Of a stretch of DNA of 64,000 nt, positions 1 through 11,507 are shown piece by piece; within the stretch, counting starts at the first letter, position 1; each line of letters starts with the position of its first letter. The notes under the pieces are model-generated. The model was not told the origin of the DNA, did no database searches, and was given only the letters and a program-made list of their open reading frames with translations. The DNA is taken from contig JANTQA010000008.1 of the NCBI GenBank assembly GCA_027625915.1, positions 12,897,001 through 12,961,000 of the forward strand, written 5' to 3'. The DNA is from Anaeramoeba flamelloides (Eukaryota; Metamonada; Anaeramoebidae). Position numbers and translations under genes: made by a program.

Positions 1-1080
1 TGTTTGAAATGTTTTTAGGTTATTTGGGGTGCTAAGGGATACATACCTTATTACCCCAGATTTAGCTAAATTTAATCAGTTTAAAATAAAAGATTTAAAA
101 TGTTACTGGTGGCTAATAAATTTATTTTCATATTTGTCTTTAATCAAGATTTTAATTATAATAAAAACTCAAAATAGTTTAAAGACAAAGTATCCGAAGT
201 TATGTTATTGTATTTATTTTTGTTTTTGGAAAAAAAAATAATAATTATTCATTTTTACATTTTTCTTTAAGATTTTTATTTTTTATTTAATTTTTGAAAT
301 AAATAATTTTATTAGAATAATAGTAATTAAAAACTCAATACAATGATTTATCAACAATAACCATCAATGAATTTGTTAATTTTATGATAAAAATAGATAA
401 TAAAAAAATAAATATATTATTGAGATATTTTCATTTTTTTTTGAGAACAAAATTTAACAAATATTAAATCAAGAGAAAAATTAAATTCATTTATTTAAGA
501 CAAAATTAAAAATTTTATATGAATAATTTTCGAATACATCACTTCAAGCAATAGAAAATAATTGAAAACACAAATAATGAAAAACAATTGAAAAGAAATT
601 ATATTTAATAAATTTGAATTAAACAACCTATTAAATGTTTCTTTTTAAGTATAAAATAATCAAACCCAAATTTAAATAAAAATAAAAAATAAATTTTAAA
701 TATTATTCCAATATAATAAAATAATCTTCGAAACCAAAGAATTTTTTTTTTGAATTTTGTTATTAGTAAAAATTTGAATAATATCATAATGAAATTTGAA
801 TTTTTCCCTTCGAAATTAATTTAGATATTGAAAAATAAGTTCTGATATTTGAACTCTTATTTAATAATATTGTTTATTTTATGTCTAGATTTTAAAAACT
901 AAAAAATTAAAAAATATAAAAAATTAAAAAAAAAACTATGAATCTGACTCTAGCTCTTGACCAAATAATTTAAATTTGAAAAATTATCTTGTTGAAAAAA
1001 ATTTCAAAATTTACAATGAATAACAATAATATATTTTTTTTAAATTTTAATTTATTTTTTTATTTTATTTTTAAATTATC
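1..1080. repeat. R-G dispersed repeat, copy 1
   Basis: This AT-rich stretch matches, in inverted orientation, the stretch at about 31060-31960. Shared blocks include the TTTATGTCTAGATTTTAAAA segment near 880 (its complement is near 31080) and the TTTGTCTTTAATC segment near 135 (complement near 31850). The motif AGGTTATTTGGGG occurs at 17 and again near 1523, just past the stop codon of the neighbouring gene, so the repeat may end there. No coding sequence is visible. The family is not one I can name; the boundaries were judged by eye. Confidence 0.45.
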
Positions 1081-1553
1081 TAGAATCGATTAGATATATA
1101 AATTGGTATTGGATAGTAATTAATACATGAAAAATAATTTCTATGTGATGTTAAATTACTTTTGTAATGTTTAAAGTATTTATTACAATATTTTAGGCAA
1201 TTTTGAGGTACAAAGATCCAAAAAAAAAAATTCCAGTAAAGAAAATGTATTTTAATAATAAAATTAAAAGAAGTTTTTGATGTCTAGATAAATTTTTATT
1301 TTTTTTATACACAATTTGGATTAAAAAATAAAAAAATCACAAAAACCGGAAAAATTTTTTAAATAATGAAGATATTTTTTCAAGCTATTTTTTTATTTTA
1401 GTCGGTAACCTATACAATTTTTAATTATAAAATATTCTTTATAAGATAATTGATTATAAATTTTATATCTTAGAATTTTTTCATAACAATTCAAATTACA
1501 AAAATTTATTTCAAAGAAAATTAGGTTATTTGGGGCATTAATGTATATATAAG

Positions 1554-4500
1554 TTAATCAGACTCTACATCATCAAGAAGTAAATTATTAACAAACTTTA
1601 CGCTTGGGCGTTTTCTCATTGTCCATAATTGTACAATCAGTGGAGGGAATTCGGGTACATAGTAGAAAAAAAAAATATAAACTGTATAATTAAAATATTT
1701 TCCAGTAATTGGACGATATAGAAACATTGCAAATCGAAGGATAAAGCATATGAAATAGAGAATAAAAATAAAGCAAATGCTCAGTAGATTTGCCGTCCGT
1801 GTTTGAAAAATTGATTCCTATTTAAAATTTATAATGATAAAACAATAAAGAAGGCAATATATATAATAAACGTAAATAAAGATTTTAAATATGATTCAAG
1901 TGGTTTTGAAAATGTGAAATGTTTTTTTTTTTTTTTTTTTTTTTTTTTTTGTTGCGTTGATTGTTTTTGTCTGGTCTAATTTTTAAATTCTTTTATTATT
2001 TGATTAAACATTTTTTTTACAAGATTCAACATCATTTTTAGTTTATTACTGAGATATTGGATTGTTTAAATTTGTAAAATAAGTTTTAAAAATAATTCTT
2101 ACAAAGAAAAATCAAAAAATTAAAACTAAAATTAATTTTTACTTCTTTCAAAAAAAAAAAAGCAAAGGTATTTGAAGAAATAATGATAACAAAAAAATGA
2201 TTATGCATAAATAATATTGACCATTTTCACAAGGGTATGTTTCGATTTTAAATCGGAAAATTCTCGTAAAAACAATTATTTATTACACTTTTTTATACAA
2301 AAGTGTTGTATTTAAAGTAAAAAAAAATTTTTTTTAGACAAAAGGCAAAGAATAAATTTAGGCAAGCATTTCAATTCTAGAATTTTAAAAATATGAATTT
2401 CATTTTTTTTTAATTATAAAAGTTTCTGGAATATTTCAGAAAAATTTAACACAAAAAGAAAAAAAATTAAATTTAGTGAGTAGAACCATAAAAATTTCAC
2501 AAAAGGTTGATTTTATATGATGAAAAATCCTTTAACATTGAAACAAAATATTTATTATTTAGTATATATCCCTTTTCGTTTATTTAGTTAATTTGCTTTT
2601 GTTTCAAAAATTTTTAGAGTTAATAAAGCCATCATTAAGTTCAAGAGGATTCATCTTTTTAATATGATTTCTTAAACTCTTTGGTTGGAATTTCTTATAA
2701 CAACAATAATACAAATTGAGATCTTTTTTTTTTTTTTTTTTGAATTGGTCTATATTTAAATTAAAATAAATTTAATGTTAAAAAAAAATGCTTTTAAAAA
2801 GAGAGAATTTTGCCCTGATGATATACAATGCATTATATTATGGGATGTGTTGTTTATGTACATTTTTGAGGGGATATTACCAATTTACAATTGGCTGCCT
2901 TCTTGAGAAAATGGTCATTAAAAATCAAAAAATTAAGAAATAAAAAACAACCATTGCTTGTATTTAAGGCTATAGTCATACACAGTAGATTTAATCCATC
3001 CTCAAGGGGGCAACTTGAAACCTAAAAAGGGTATTGTGTCATTGAACTTCTTTAATTGACAAAATTCAAATAACATAAAAAAAATTTTTAAGAGGATTAT
3101 CATTGGACAAAAAATTCATTTTTCAAAAAAAAAGTGTAAAAAGCTGAAAATATAGATAAAATTCCAAGAAAAAAAAAGTTTTAAAGCATCCCCAATTTCA
3201 AAAAATCAAATTTAAAAAAATAAGTTTTAAAGCATTCTCAATTCCAAAAAATCAAAATATTAAAAAAAAAAATTCAATTGTTTGTTATTTTATATTTCAT
3301 TATACTTAAATTTCTTAAATTGAAAAGAAATAGTTTTTTAAAAGCACACAATAAATTTAATTAGATTTAATCTAATTTTGTGATTATTTTATAACCCTCT
3401 AAATTTAGCAAAGTAAGGTTTTAATAGCATTCAATCGAGAAAAAAACAACTCATTTGAGAAATGAAAAAAATGAAAAAAAAAAAAGTCTTCGAGATCTCA
3501 AAAAGTGCCAAAGAGTTACACTTCAAAACAGAAGCAGTTGTTTAGAAATTTTATTCCACAAACATTCTAATTGGAATTTGCGTTTGACATTTCTAGCACT
3601 TTTTTTTTAAAAAATGTCCTCTTTTTTGATCGTTGATTTTTGGAGATCAATCGTATATCATAGGTTGGTTAGTTTTTGATTGGTGTTAGGTCCTCATAAA
3701 AATTACTAAAAAGTTTTTTTCCATATCAGAAAAAAAAATTCCCCGTAATGACTCCACCATTAAAGGTGAAATGGCTCTGTGGAAATTAAATTTGTTTTTT
3801 TATCTTCATTTTTATTTATTGATTTCATTTTACTTGTAAAGTAAACTAAAATTCAAAATTTTCCACACTTTTAAAAAATCGTCCAAACAATCACAATAAT
3901 ACAATTTCATTCAAATTGGAAATAATTTTGATTTTTGTAAAATATGAAAATCATTTTTTAATCTTTTAGTTTTTGTTTTCATTTCATTGTTTGAATTACG
4001 TAACTTTTTTCGTTGGATCGATAAAATTTTTTTCAACAATTGATATTAGGTTAAAGTTGAGTTCTTCCCTTTGGAACAACTCAAATAAAATTAGTTGGTA
4101 GTATCTAACCTTTGATCGATCAATATTGCTAGTAGAATTTTTACAAATTTACTAATGTATTTTTTTGTTTGCTCTCTCTCCAAAATTTTTAACACACCCT
4201 TGATTTATTTGTATTGATAATTATTTATTTATTGCTTTGTGAGTATTGTAATTTATGAACAAAGTGTTAACATTTCAATTAGTGAATGGTTATAATTTGG
4301 TAAATCTTCTTGAATTGATTAAATAAGTTTTTTTTTTTCACAAATTGAATTATGGTGTGTTGATAATTTTGAATTGGGGTTTAGAAAGAGTAGTGAGAAA
4401 TAATAATTTTTTTCGTTTTTAAAATTTTTTTGCAATTCAAAAGTAAGGAATGAATTTTCTATTTTTTGAGTTTTTTTAATAATAATTGATTTTTCAAGGA

Positions 4501-7500
4501 AATTATTTAAGTCATATCATATGTGATGTGATCGAAAGCCCTCAATTAAGAACAAATATATTGAGTGAGTATGATCGAATTTAATTGATGATTAAGTCTG
4601 CCTGAAAACTTTTTAAATTCATTTTTATTATTTGTTTTGTTATCTATTTGATATTTGGGAATAAGTATTCTTTCATTAAATTGGTGAAAACGAAAATGTA
4701 TATTATTATAAAATACTTTTTATTAATTGAGATCTTTGAATATATCGGGAAAGAGGGTTTTATCCTAATGAAACCACGTAATGTGAAAAAAATATGTTAG
4801 TATATTTCAGGTAGTTGTTGAAAAGTTTACTATTTGAGCTGAGAGCCAATGAGATATTGAAAGAAATGTATAATTCAAAAGAAAATTCTTATTTTATACT
4901 CACTTCAATTAAAATTATTTTTTTTGATTCAACATTCTATTCAATTTAAAAAAATTATCAACCACTAAAAAAATATAATTAAAAATATAATTGGGGGGGG
5001 GGAGATCATATCAAAGATAGGGTTTGTAAGTTTATTTCACTTTTTTCAAATAAAAAGAAAGTAACCAAACTTTGCTCCAATCTAAAAAATTTTATCACAC
5101 CAAAATCCAATTCTTTGAAAATAAAAATCTTTTTAAATAAATTCTCCAGGAAATACTTTATGAGAAATATTAATTAATTAAAATGTTAACAATTGTTTAT
5201 AATTTAAAATACCCATAAAAGAAAAAATAAATATTTTTAAAAAGAAAAATAAATCATGGGTGAGTTAAAAATTTTGGAATGAGCATAACAAAAAATATAT
5301 TGTAAAATCTGTTTAAATTTCACATAACAGTCATTGATCGATCAAAAGTAAGAGATCACCAATTTATTTTATATTTGTTCTTCTATTTGGAACAACTCAA
5401 CTTTAACCAAATATCAATCATTTGAAAAAAATTGATGAAGGTAAACTATTATGTAATTCATAAAAAAGAAATGAAAAAAAATAAACGAAAAGTGCTTTTC
5501 ATATTTTTACAAAAATCAAAATTATTTTCAAATTGAATGAAATTGTGTCTTATTGTGATTCTTATAACTGTTTTTGACGTTTCCAAAATGTTGGAATTTA
5601 TTGTTATTGTGAAGAGTTAAAGGAAAGAATCATTTAATATGGTAAATAAGGGGATTTTAAAGTGACTAAATTTGTAAATTTCGATTCAAAGATTGTTTAA
5701 AATAGACACATTCATTAGTAACGTTTTAAACTTTATTTAGTTTTCCTCAAATTTTGGAATTTATTGTTATTGTTATTGTTAAGGGTCAAATGAAAGAGTC
5801 ATTTGCTCTGGTAATGAAAGGATTTTGAAGTGACTAAATTTGTAACTTCCAATTCAAAGAGTAATAGACATAGTAATTAGAAGTATTTGAAACTTAATTT
5901 CGTTTTCTAAAAAAAAACGAAGAAACAAAAAAAAAAGAGAAAAAATAAAAAAGTTAAAAATAATTGATGTGAATAATTTGAAGTCTTTTATTTCAAATGA
6001 ATTTGTGTGGGTTTGTGTGTGGGTGAGTGGTGTCTATTATGGGTAATTTGGTTTTGATATCCTTTCCCCGAATGTTATATTGAGTCATATTTATTAAAAA
6101 GTATTCTATAGTAACTCTGAAAATTCGTTTTTAAAATTGCCTTTAATCTGTTTTAATCAATTTTAATTAAAAATATAGGCAAATATTTATTTTTTAGTAT
6201 GTGCTTACTTTTATAAACGATATTAAAATTTCAGATCTCAATTTTTTATGATATTTTTCAAGGTTGAAAATTGGTGATTATTTGTTTCTTCTTTTTGATC
6301 ATAAAAATTCTTTTCACAGCAAGGATTGAATCTTGATAAAATTACTAAGAGAATGAAAAACCTATAAATGTATTTAATTGTTTGAAAAATAGTTGTATTC
6401 TTATTATATTATCATTATTTTTATTGAAATTAGTTGTAATTGGTTTACTCGAAAAAAGCTCATTTTTTTTTCAATTTTTTCGAAATAGTTTAATGAGGGT
6501 TTTTAGAAATATGTTTAATAGATTTTGATTCAATCAGTATTTTTATTCGTCTTGGTTTTGACATTACCAGTTTACAAATAGAACTACTAACAAAAAGAAA
6601 TTTCTCTGAAATGTAAAAAAAAAAAAAAATAGCACCTACATACCACACTTTTTTGGAAATATCTTTGTGTTAAAAAAACACTTTGCACATTAAGGTTTAC
6701 AGTACCTGAAGAATGAAAAAAATATTTTTCCAAAATGCCTAAAGTGTACTATGTAGGTGCTATTTTTTTTTTTTTTTCAACACAAACTTCGGATATTATT
6801 TTTACATTTACTTTTTTTGAGTTCCCTTTTTTTCCTATTAAAAAAAGAATTTATTTTTCGATTTTTTTTTTTATTAAAAAGTCGAGAAGGAGAAAAATAA
6901 AAAACGGTGTGTTTCTAATTTGATGTGCAAAATATTGAAGAAGAGAATTGGTTGTAATTTAACTTCTAATATCCGGTTGCCGTATATCAGTATTAATTTC
7001 TTGTGATTAATACACCAATTTCTAGTATTGGATCAATTTCTTCCAATCACAGCATTAAGTAAACGAATTGGTATGATGATGGTGATTTTGGAATTTTGAT
7101 TAATATAAAAGGAAACAACACATGGAATACTTTGGATATGAACAAAACTTTCCAATGAAGTTTTTGTTTTTTTTTTTTTTATTGTATTAATCTCTCTTTT
7201 ATTTCTTTATTTTCTTTCTCTTTTTCTTGTCTTAGTTTAAAATTTTTTTTTTTCTTAATATTTTTTAAAGAAAAACTATACTATATGTTATAATCTTGAA
7301 TAAATTATAACCAGAAAAATAAAAATTTAAATAAGTTTAAGGTTTCAGTAAGTGTCCTCAAGTGCCGTTAGAGTACTGTAGAGTGCCTAGGACTTCTTGT
7401 GGCTTTCTGTTTTATTTATCAAATATACTGGTTTTCGGTTTATTTCGAAAAGTAAAAAAAACCTAACGAAAATCAGTATATTTTATAAATAAAACAGTAA

Positions 7501-9369
7501 ACCTCAAGAAAATCGCAATTATGTTTTTTTTTTTAATTGTTGAAAAAAGAATTTTTACTAAATTTTCTTTTTATTTCTCAAATTTTGGAAAACCAAACTG
7601 AAGTGCCGTCAAGTGCCGTAGAGTGCCTAGTTTTTTTTTAATTTCTACAATTAAAAAAAACCTAACGGTGGTTTTCTTGAGGTTTTCTGTTTTATTTGTT
7701 AAATCTATGGATTTTCGTAAGGTTTATTTTACTTTTCGAAATAAACCGAAGATTTATTAAAATTTTCTGTTTATTTCAAAAAGTAAAAAAAAACCTAGAA
7801 TACTTCACAAATAAGCAGAAAACTCAAGAAAATCTAACGACGCTTTTCCATAATTCAAAAGAATAGAGAAAAATCAAAGATTTTACTCAATTCTTTTAAA
7901 TTCTGGAAAGCTAATGACGATTTTTTTTACTTTTTGAAATAAACAGAAAATTAAATAAATTTTCAGTTTATTTCTTAAATTAAAAAAAACCTAACAGCAA
8001 ATAGGAGGCAATTTTGTGAAATCACCTCTCCTAATTTGCAATATAAAATGAACTTTGTTTTCTTTATTTATTCTATTGAATTATTTTTCTTATCTTTGCT
8101 TAAGTGGTTACTTTTAAAATTTATATTTGTTTAGATTTGGTATCCAAACAAGCAATCTTTTTTTCCATTTCTGTAACTGTCACCCTTAATTTTACTTTTT
8201 TTCGAAAAATTATTTTAAAAATGAAAAACCATTTTTAATTACAAAACGATTTTTTATTGGCTATGTAAAAGGACACACTTGAGGAATCTTGAAAAATATG
8301 AATATATCGCCTTTTAAACGATTTAAAATTATATTTGAAAATGATCTTGAGTCGTTTCGAGGTTGGCGAAGTATGATCAAAAAAAAATTGTTTTTCCAAA
8401 AGTGGCAGAATTCGTTTATCGATGTGAGAATTCAATTAAAACATAATTGATAAATTATAAAAGATTATAAGCATTCAGATTTGGAAATTGAATTGTTTTG
8501 GGTTCAGTTTGCTTCAATGTGGTTCGATAAAAATCTTTAGTTTTATTTTAAAAAATCGAAAAAAAAGAAGAAAAAAAATGAGTTTTCAAACACGATATCT
8601 TTTTATGAGCAAAAGACCATAAATAAAAAACCCAATTGAAACTAAAGCAGAAACACCAGCAATAAACAACACATTTATGTCATAAAAAAGATTATGTTCT
8701 TTTTGTGAGCTTCGAGCAACAACAATTATGCAGACGATTATATAAATTAAAAATAACCCGTTTAAAAAATAAAACGGAAGTCGTAGTGTTGACAGCCTGA
8801 TCATTGTGTTTGACCTTAATAAGCCATGTGCCATTTCCGCCCTTATTTTCAATTTTAGAAGAAAAAAAAAGAAGAACAAATTAGAAAAGAAAAGGTGTGA
8901 TTCATTTAGAAAGGCATTTTTCAACAAAACAATTACAAACAACAAAAAAAAAAAAAAAAAAAGAATATAGAAAATTGCGAATTGATAACAAACCAAAAAA
9001 AAACGAGTAAAGTGAACGAAGCAAAAAAGCTTAAGATTGCAAACCGATTCACTGAGAACTCAAAAGTATCATATTTTCCATTCTCTAAAAAGATAAGCCA
9101 TATTATCCTAAAAATTAGGAAAAGCAAAGCAATTGAATGAAATTTCACTTGAATAGTAAGACGTGATCCTTTGTAAGTGGACTTGATGTGTTTAACAAAT
9201 TGTATCTATTAAAAAAACAATTTAATTAAGAATAAAAAAAAAAATTAACTTTTTGAGACTAATTTAAGAACAAAATCGTAATTTTTTAGAGAAAAGTAGG
9301 TGATCTTACTGATGCAAATACAAAGATCAAACAACAAAGAACGATCCCAAAAATTAATTCCCAATGCAT
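1554..9369 (-). CDS. THH1/TOM1/TOM3-like multi-pass membrane protein, 4 exons
   Basis: I read four exons: 9369-9310, 9205-8994, 8841-8592 and 1817-1554 (stop TAA), giving 261 residues. All junctions keep frame: phase 0, a split Trp codon, then phase 0. Exon 1 opens with a hydrophobic segment. Exon 2 holds two more and the motif FTLLVFFW, continued in exon 3 by AEMAHGLL, matching the family signature LLVFFWAEIYHQAR. Exon 3 has two further segments, including FIAGVSALVSIGFFIYG. Exon 4 supplies the last two segments with YYVPEFPPL before a basic-acidic tail. The total of about seven segments and the length fit PF06454 proteins, which in plants support tobamovirus replication; the role in protists is unknown. 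The start is the only ATG after an upstream in-frame stop. The third donor reads GTTTGA, the least certain junction, but exon 4 aligns with the end of the family. It probably sits in an internal membrane. Confidence 0.8.
2960..3785. repeat. R-A dispersed repeat, copy 1
   Basis: About 0.8 kb inside the giant intron matches the stretch at about 45040-45840. Shared landmarks are AAAAAGGGTATTGTG near 3025, TGATTTTTGGAGATC near 3635 and GGTTAGTTTTTGATTGGTGT near 3664, and CCGTAATGACTC near 3744. The left end resembles the complement of the far end of the 45 kb copy, so the element appears to have inverted termini. No reading frame is evident; it is probably a non-autonomous element. Confidence 0.6.
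3810..4400. repeat. R-B dispersed repeat, forward copy
   Basis: Landmarks are GGTTAAAGTTGAGTTCTTCC near 4050, TTTGATCGATCAATATTG near 4111, and TGAGTATTGTAATTTATGAA near 4240. The same blocks occur in inverted orientation at 5130-5590 and 30540-31070, degraded at 39330-39680, and forward at 54490-54700. It is non-coding. Confidence 0.55.
5130..5590. repeat. R-B dispersed repeat, inverted copy
   Basis: This is the reverse complement of the 3810-4400 blocks, for example AAATCATGGGTGAGTTAAAA near 5250 and GAACAACTCAACTTTAACC near 5390. With the forward copy it forms a large inverted pair around a spacer of about 730 bases. It is non-coding. Confidence 0.5.
5580..5910. repeat. Tandem duplication, two units of about 165 bases
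   Basis: Unit 1 (about 5580-5748) and unit 2 (about 5749-5910) share TTGGAATTTATTGTTATTG, GTGACTAAATTTGTAA and the CATTAGTAA / AGTAATTAGAAG region in the same order. The units have diverged at many positions, so the duplication is not recent. Confidence 0.6.
6265..6640. repeat. R-F dispersed repeat, copy 1
   Basis: The order of landmarks (TTTTTGATCATAAAAATTC, a TTGGTTTACTCG segment, GACATTACCAGTTTACAAAT, CTACTAACAAAAAGAAATTT) is echoed at about 60590-60960 and in part at 33420-33600. It is non-coding and diverged. Confidence 0.4.
6610..6775. repeat. MITE-C hairpin with TAGCACCTACATA ends
   Basis: An A run followed by TAGCACCTACATACCACAC (near 6631) is mirrored by GTACTATGTAGGTGCTA plus a T run (near 6748). 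The whole 165 bases can fold into a stem with a short loop. The short frame reading over the right arm is an artefact of the repeat. Confidence 0.6.
7340..8000. repeat. R-E hairpin cluster (AGTGCC / TTTCTGTTTATTT arms)
   Basis: Alternating inverted segments include GTGCCGTTAGAGTACTGTAG near 7361 with a related GTGCCGTCAAGTGCCGTAG near 7602, and TTCTGTTTTATTTATCAAAT near 7406 mirrored by ATTTTATAAATAAAACAGTA near 7480. At 7845-7925 an ATTCAAAAGAATAGAG palindromic unit matches the tandem units at 52890-53110. It resembles repeated hairpin insertions and is non-coding. Confidence 0.5.
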
Positions 9370-10014
9370 ATTCAAATAAGACGAGTTGTTGGAAAATTAG
9401 AAAATTATTAAAAATGATTTTTTTTTTTGAAATCTCAAATCAGATTTACTGTTTTTGAGATTGTGTAACATATAGGATTATTTTCAGAAACATTTTTTGG
9501 GGTATAAATATCTCAAATTTCAGTTCTTCGAAATAAAAAGAGGAATGATTTGAAATTTTCTAATTTGAAGAATCAATGAATTTTCTTTATTAATTATAAA
9601 GCTCGTTTATTTTAATTTTATATTTATTTCTAAAAATTTTTAATCAAGAAGGTTATTTTTCCTTTTGCACATTCAAAAAGTACTTTCTTAATATTTTAAG
9701 TTACTGTCTGTTTTGTTTTAAAATAAATAAAATTTTCATTCACCTTTCCAAAAAAAAATTCAAAATTTTGGCATGGGCTTCGCACTGGGGGAATATTTTA
9801 GCAAAAAAATGATAATTTTAAATGTTAAACTTTTCTACTAAAATAAACCCCCTTGTTGAATCCTTTATCAATATATCATCTATCAACATTTAGAAGTTAA
9901 ATGATAAGAAAGGATTCAACTTGTATATAAAAATAAAAAAAAAAACCAAAATACAAAAAAAAAAAATAAATAAATAAAATGAAAGAACAAGAACTTTACA
10001 ACAACATAGTTTTT
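9370..10014. other. Intergenic, AT-rich, one hairpin
   Basis: Upstream of the THH1/TOM1-like gene. No coding signal is seen. The segment 9850-9925 contains GTTGAATCCTTTATC mirrored by GATAAGAAAGGATTCAAC, a simple stem of about 70 bases. Confidence 0.4.
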
Positions 10015-10170
10015 TTTTAATTGTTTTTTTTTTTTAGGACTACCGGGTTTTTTTTTTAACTGGTAGTTTTTTCTTCTAAAGGACTATCAGGGTTTTTTTT
10101 TTAAACTGGTAGTTTTTTTTTTCTAAAGGACTATCAGGGTTTTTTTTTTGAAACTGATAGTTTTTTCTTA
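10015..10170. repeat. Three tandem units of about 55-60 bases
   Basis: Three units each read roughly GGACTATCAGGG, a T run, AACTGGTAG, a T run and CTAAA. Units start near 10037, 10081 and 10127. The arms CTATCAG and CTGGTAG are inverted partners, so each unit is itself a small hairpin. Confidence 0.6.
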
Positions 10171-10346
10171 TTAATTACTATTATTACTTTGAAAATAATA
10201 ATAGTTTTTGACATTCCCACCCCATTTATACTCACACACTGTCATTACCCGCGAGTTTGGTAATCACCCACCCGAAATAATTTTAAATCCCCATTGATTA
10301 CCGTTTCCCATAATTGGATTTAAAATGTTTTTATTGATTTTTTAAT
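10171..10346. other. Less AT-rich patch of unknown nature
   Basis: From about 10205 to 10320 the composition rises clearly above the surroundings (CCCACCCCATTTATACTC, TTACCCGCGAGTTTGG). Neither strand gives a recognisable protein or tRNA fold. It may be the remnant of an unidentified element. Confidence 0.25.
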
Positions 10347-10542
10347 TACAGTCAGTTTCACTTTTAAGGCACAAACTTTCAACGAAATTTAAGGCACAAA
10401 AAAATCTCAAATTAAGGCACAAAACTTGGAATTTTTTTTTTTTACAATTTATTTTACTAGAATCTGAATTTTGTGCTTTAATTTGAGATTTTTTTTGTAC
10501 CTTAAATTTCGTTGATCGTTTGTGCCTTAAAAGTGAAACTGA

Positions 10543-10547
<5 letters not shown>
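10347..10547. mobile_element. MITE-A copy 1, complete
   Basis: A 201-base near-palindrome runs from TA-CAGTCAGTTTCACTTTTAAG to its complement CTTAAAAGTGAAACTGACTG-TA, with internal AAATTTAAGGCAC and CAAATTAAGGCAC blocks mirrored on the other side. The TA at both ends looks like the target duplication used by Tc1/mariner-type elements. It encodes nothing. Confidence 0.8.
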
Positions 10548-10577
<30 letters not shown>

Positions 10578-10842
10578 GATAAAAAATTAAGACAAAAAAT
10601 TAAGACAAAAAAATTAAGACAAAAAATTAAGACAAAAAATCAAGACGAAAAAATAAGACAAAAAAATTAAGACAAAAAAAATAAGATAAAAAATTAAGAC
10701 AAAAAATTAAGACAAAAAAATTAAGACAAAAAATTAAGACGAAAAAATAAGACAAAAAAATTAAGACAAAAAAATTAAGATAAAAAATTAAGACAAAAAA
10801 TTAAGACAAAAAATTAAGACAAAAAGAGTGCTGGTGAAGCGG

Positions 10843-10880
<38 letters not shown>
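10548..10880. repeat. AT dinucleotide tract plus TTAAGACAAAAAA minisatellite
   Basis: An AT/TA tract (10546-10573) is followed by roughly 20 head-to-tail copies of a 13-15 base unit, TTAAGACAAAAAA with variants in A number and GACGAAA, to about 10826. A second TA tract follows (10843-10878). It sits directly against the end of MITE-A copy 1. Confidence 0.85.
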
Positions 10881-11125
10881 AACCTCTTAAATCGCGTATC
10901 TTCTTTATCAAAGAACCCCATAATATCGAAAACTTTCTAAAGATCATCTATTCAATTTTAAACTAATATCAATTCTATATAAGAAAAATAAAGCCCGATG
11001 GTTAGTAACGCCTCTTTGTAACAATTTTATTAATAAATTTCCTAAGATTAGATGGGTGTTACTTAAAAATATATTATCTAAATTACAAAAAGCAGTAAAT
11101 TTATAAAAATGAAACCATCTTGTTA

Positions 11126-11507
11126 ACTACACAAGTGTGAATATGAATGTTGTAAAAAATAGAGTTTTTTTGATTTTCTCAAAAAATTGTGAGTTTCACA
11201 CTGTTACCAAAGTTTTGATTATGGATATATCTATATCGGGTTAAAATTTTAAGTTAATAATGATTCTAAATCAAAAAACGCCTCGAAATTACAGATGTTT
11301 TGTTTTGAAAACCAAATTTTTTTTGGAAACAAAACATCTGTAATTTCGAGGCGGTTTTTGGTCTAAAATACTTTTTTGCTTATTTATATAATCTCATTTC
11401 TAAATCTCTATTTCCTAAACTTTGGTAACAGTGTGAAACTCACAATTTTTTGAGAAAATCAAAAAAACTCTATTTTTTACAACATTCATATTCACACTAG
11501 TGTAGTT
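11126..11507. mobile_element. Fold-back element with nested hairpin
   Basis: Arms of about 90 bases (11126-11216 and 11417-11507) are near-perfect reverse complements, for example GTGTGAATATGAATGTTGTA and its mirror. Between them lies a second hairpin (about 11274-11360) built on CGCCTCGAAATTACAGATGT. The transposase frame to the right reads straight into the right arm, so the element appears to have landed at, or to be the end of, that transposon. Its family is unknown. Confidence 0.7.

Larger units (their letters stand above)
1818..8591 (-). other. Giant intron (6774 bases) of the THH1/TOM1-like gene
   Basis: It lies between exon 3 (ending 8592) and exon 4 (starting 1817). It starts GTTTGA and ends AAATAG on the minus strand. 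It holds no convincing gene but several repeats listed separately: R-A, an inverted pair of R-B, a tandem duplication, R-F, MITE-C and the R-E hairpins, plus a T run of about 30 near 1921-1950. The other introns of the same gene are 104 and 152 bases. Confidence 0.7.

Noticed and set aside
1921-1950. Long T run considered as a retroposon tail
   Set aside because: No flanking duplication or coding sequence; homopolymers of this size are common throughout the window.
8235-8435. Minus-strand frame downstream of the THH1/TOM1-like exon 3, considered as the next exon
   Set aside because: It has no membrane segments, no suitable acceptor, and the exon at 1817 fits the family end far better.
10573-10826. 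Regular short repeats considered as a CRISPR array
   Set aside because: The units are head to tail without spacers, and the genome is eukaryotic.
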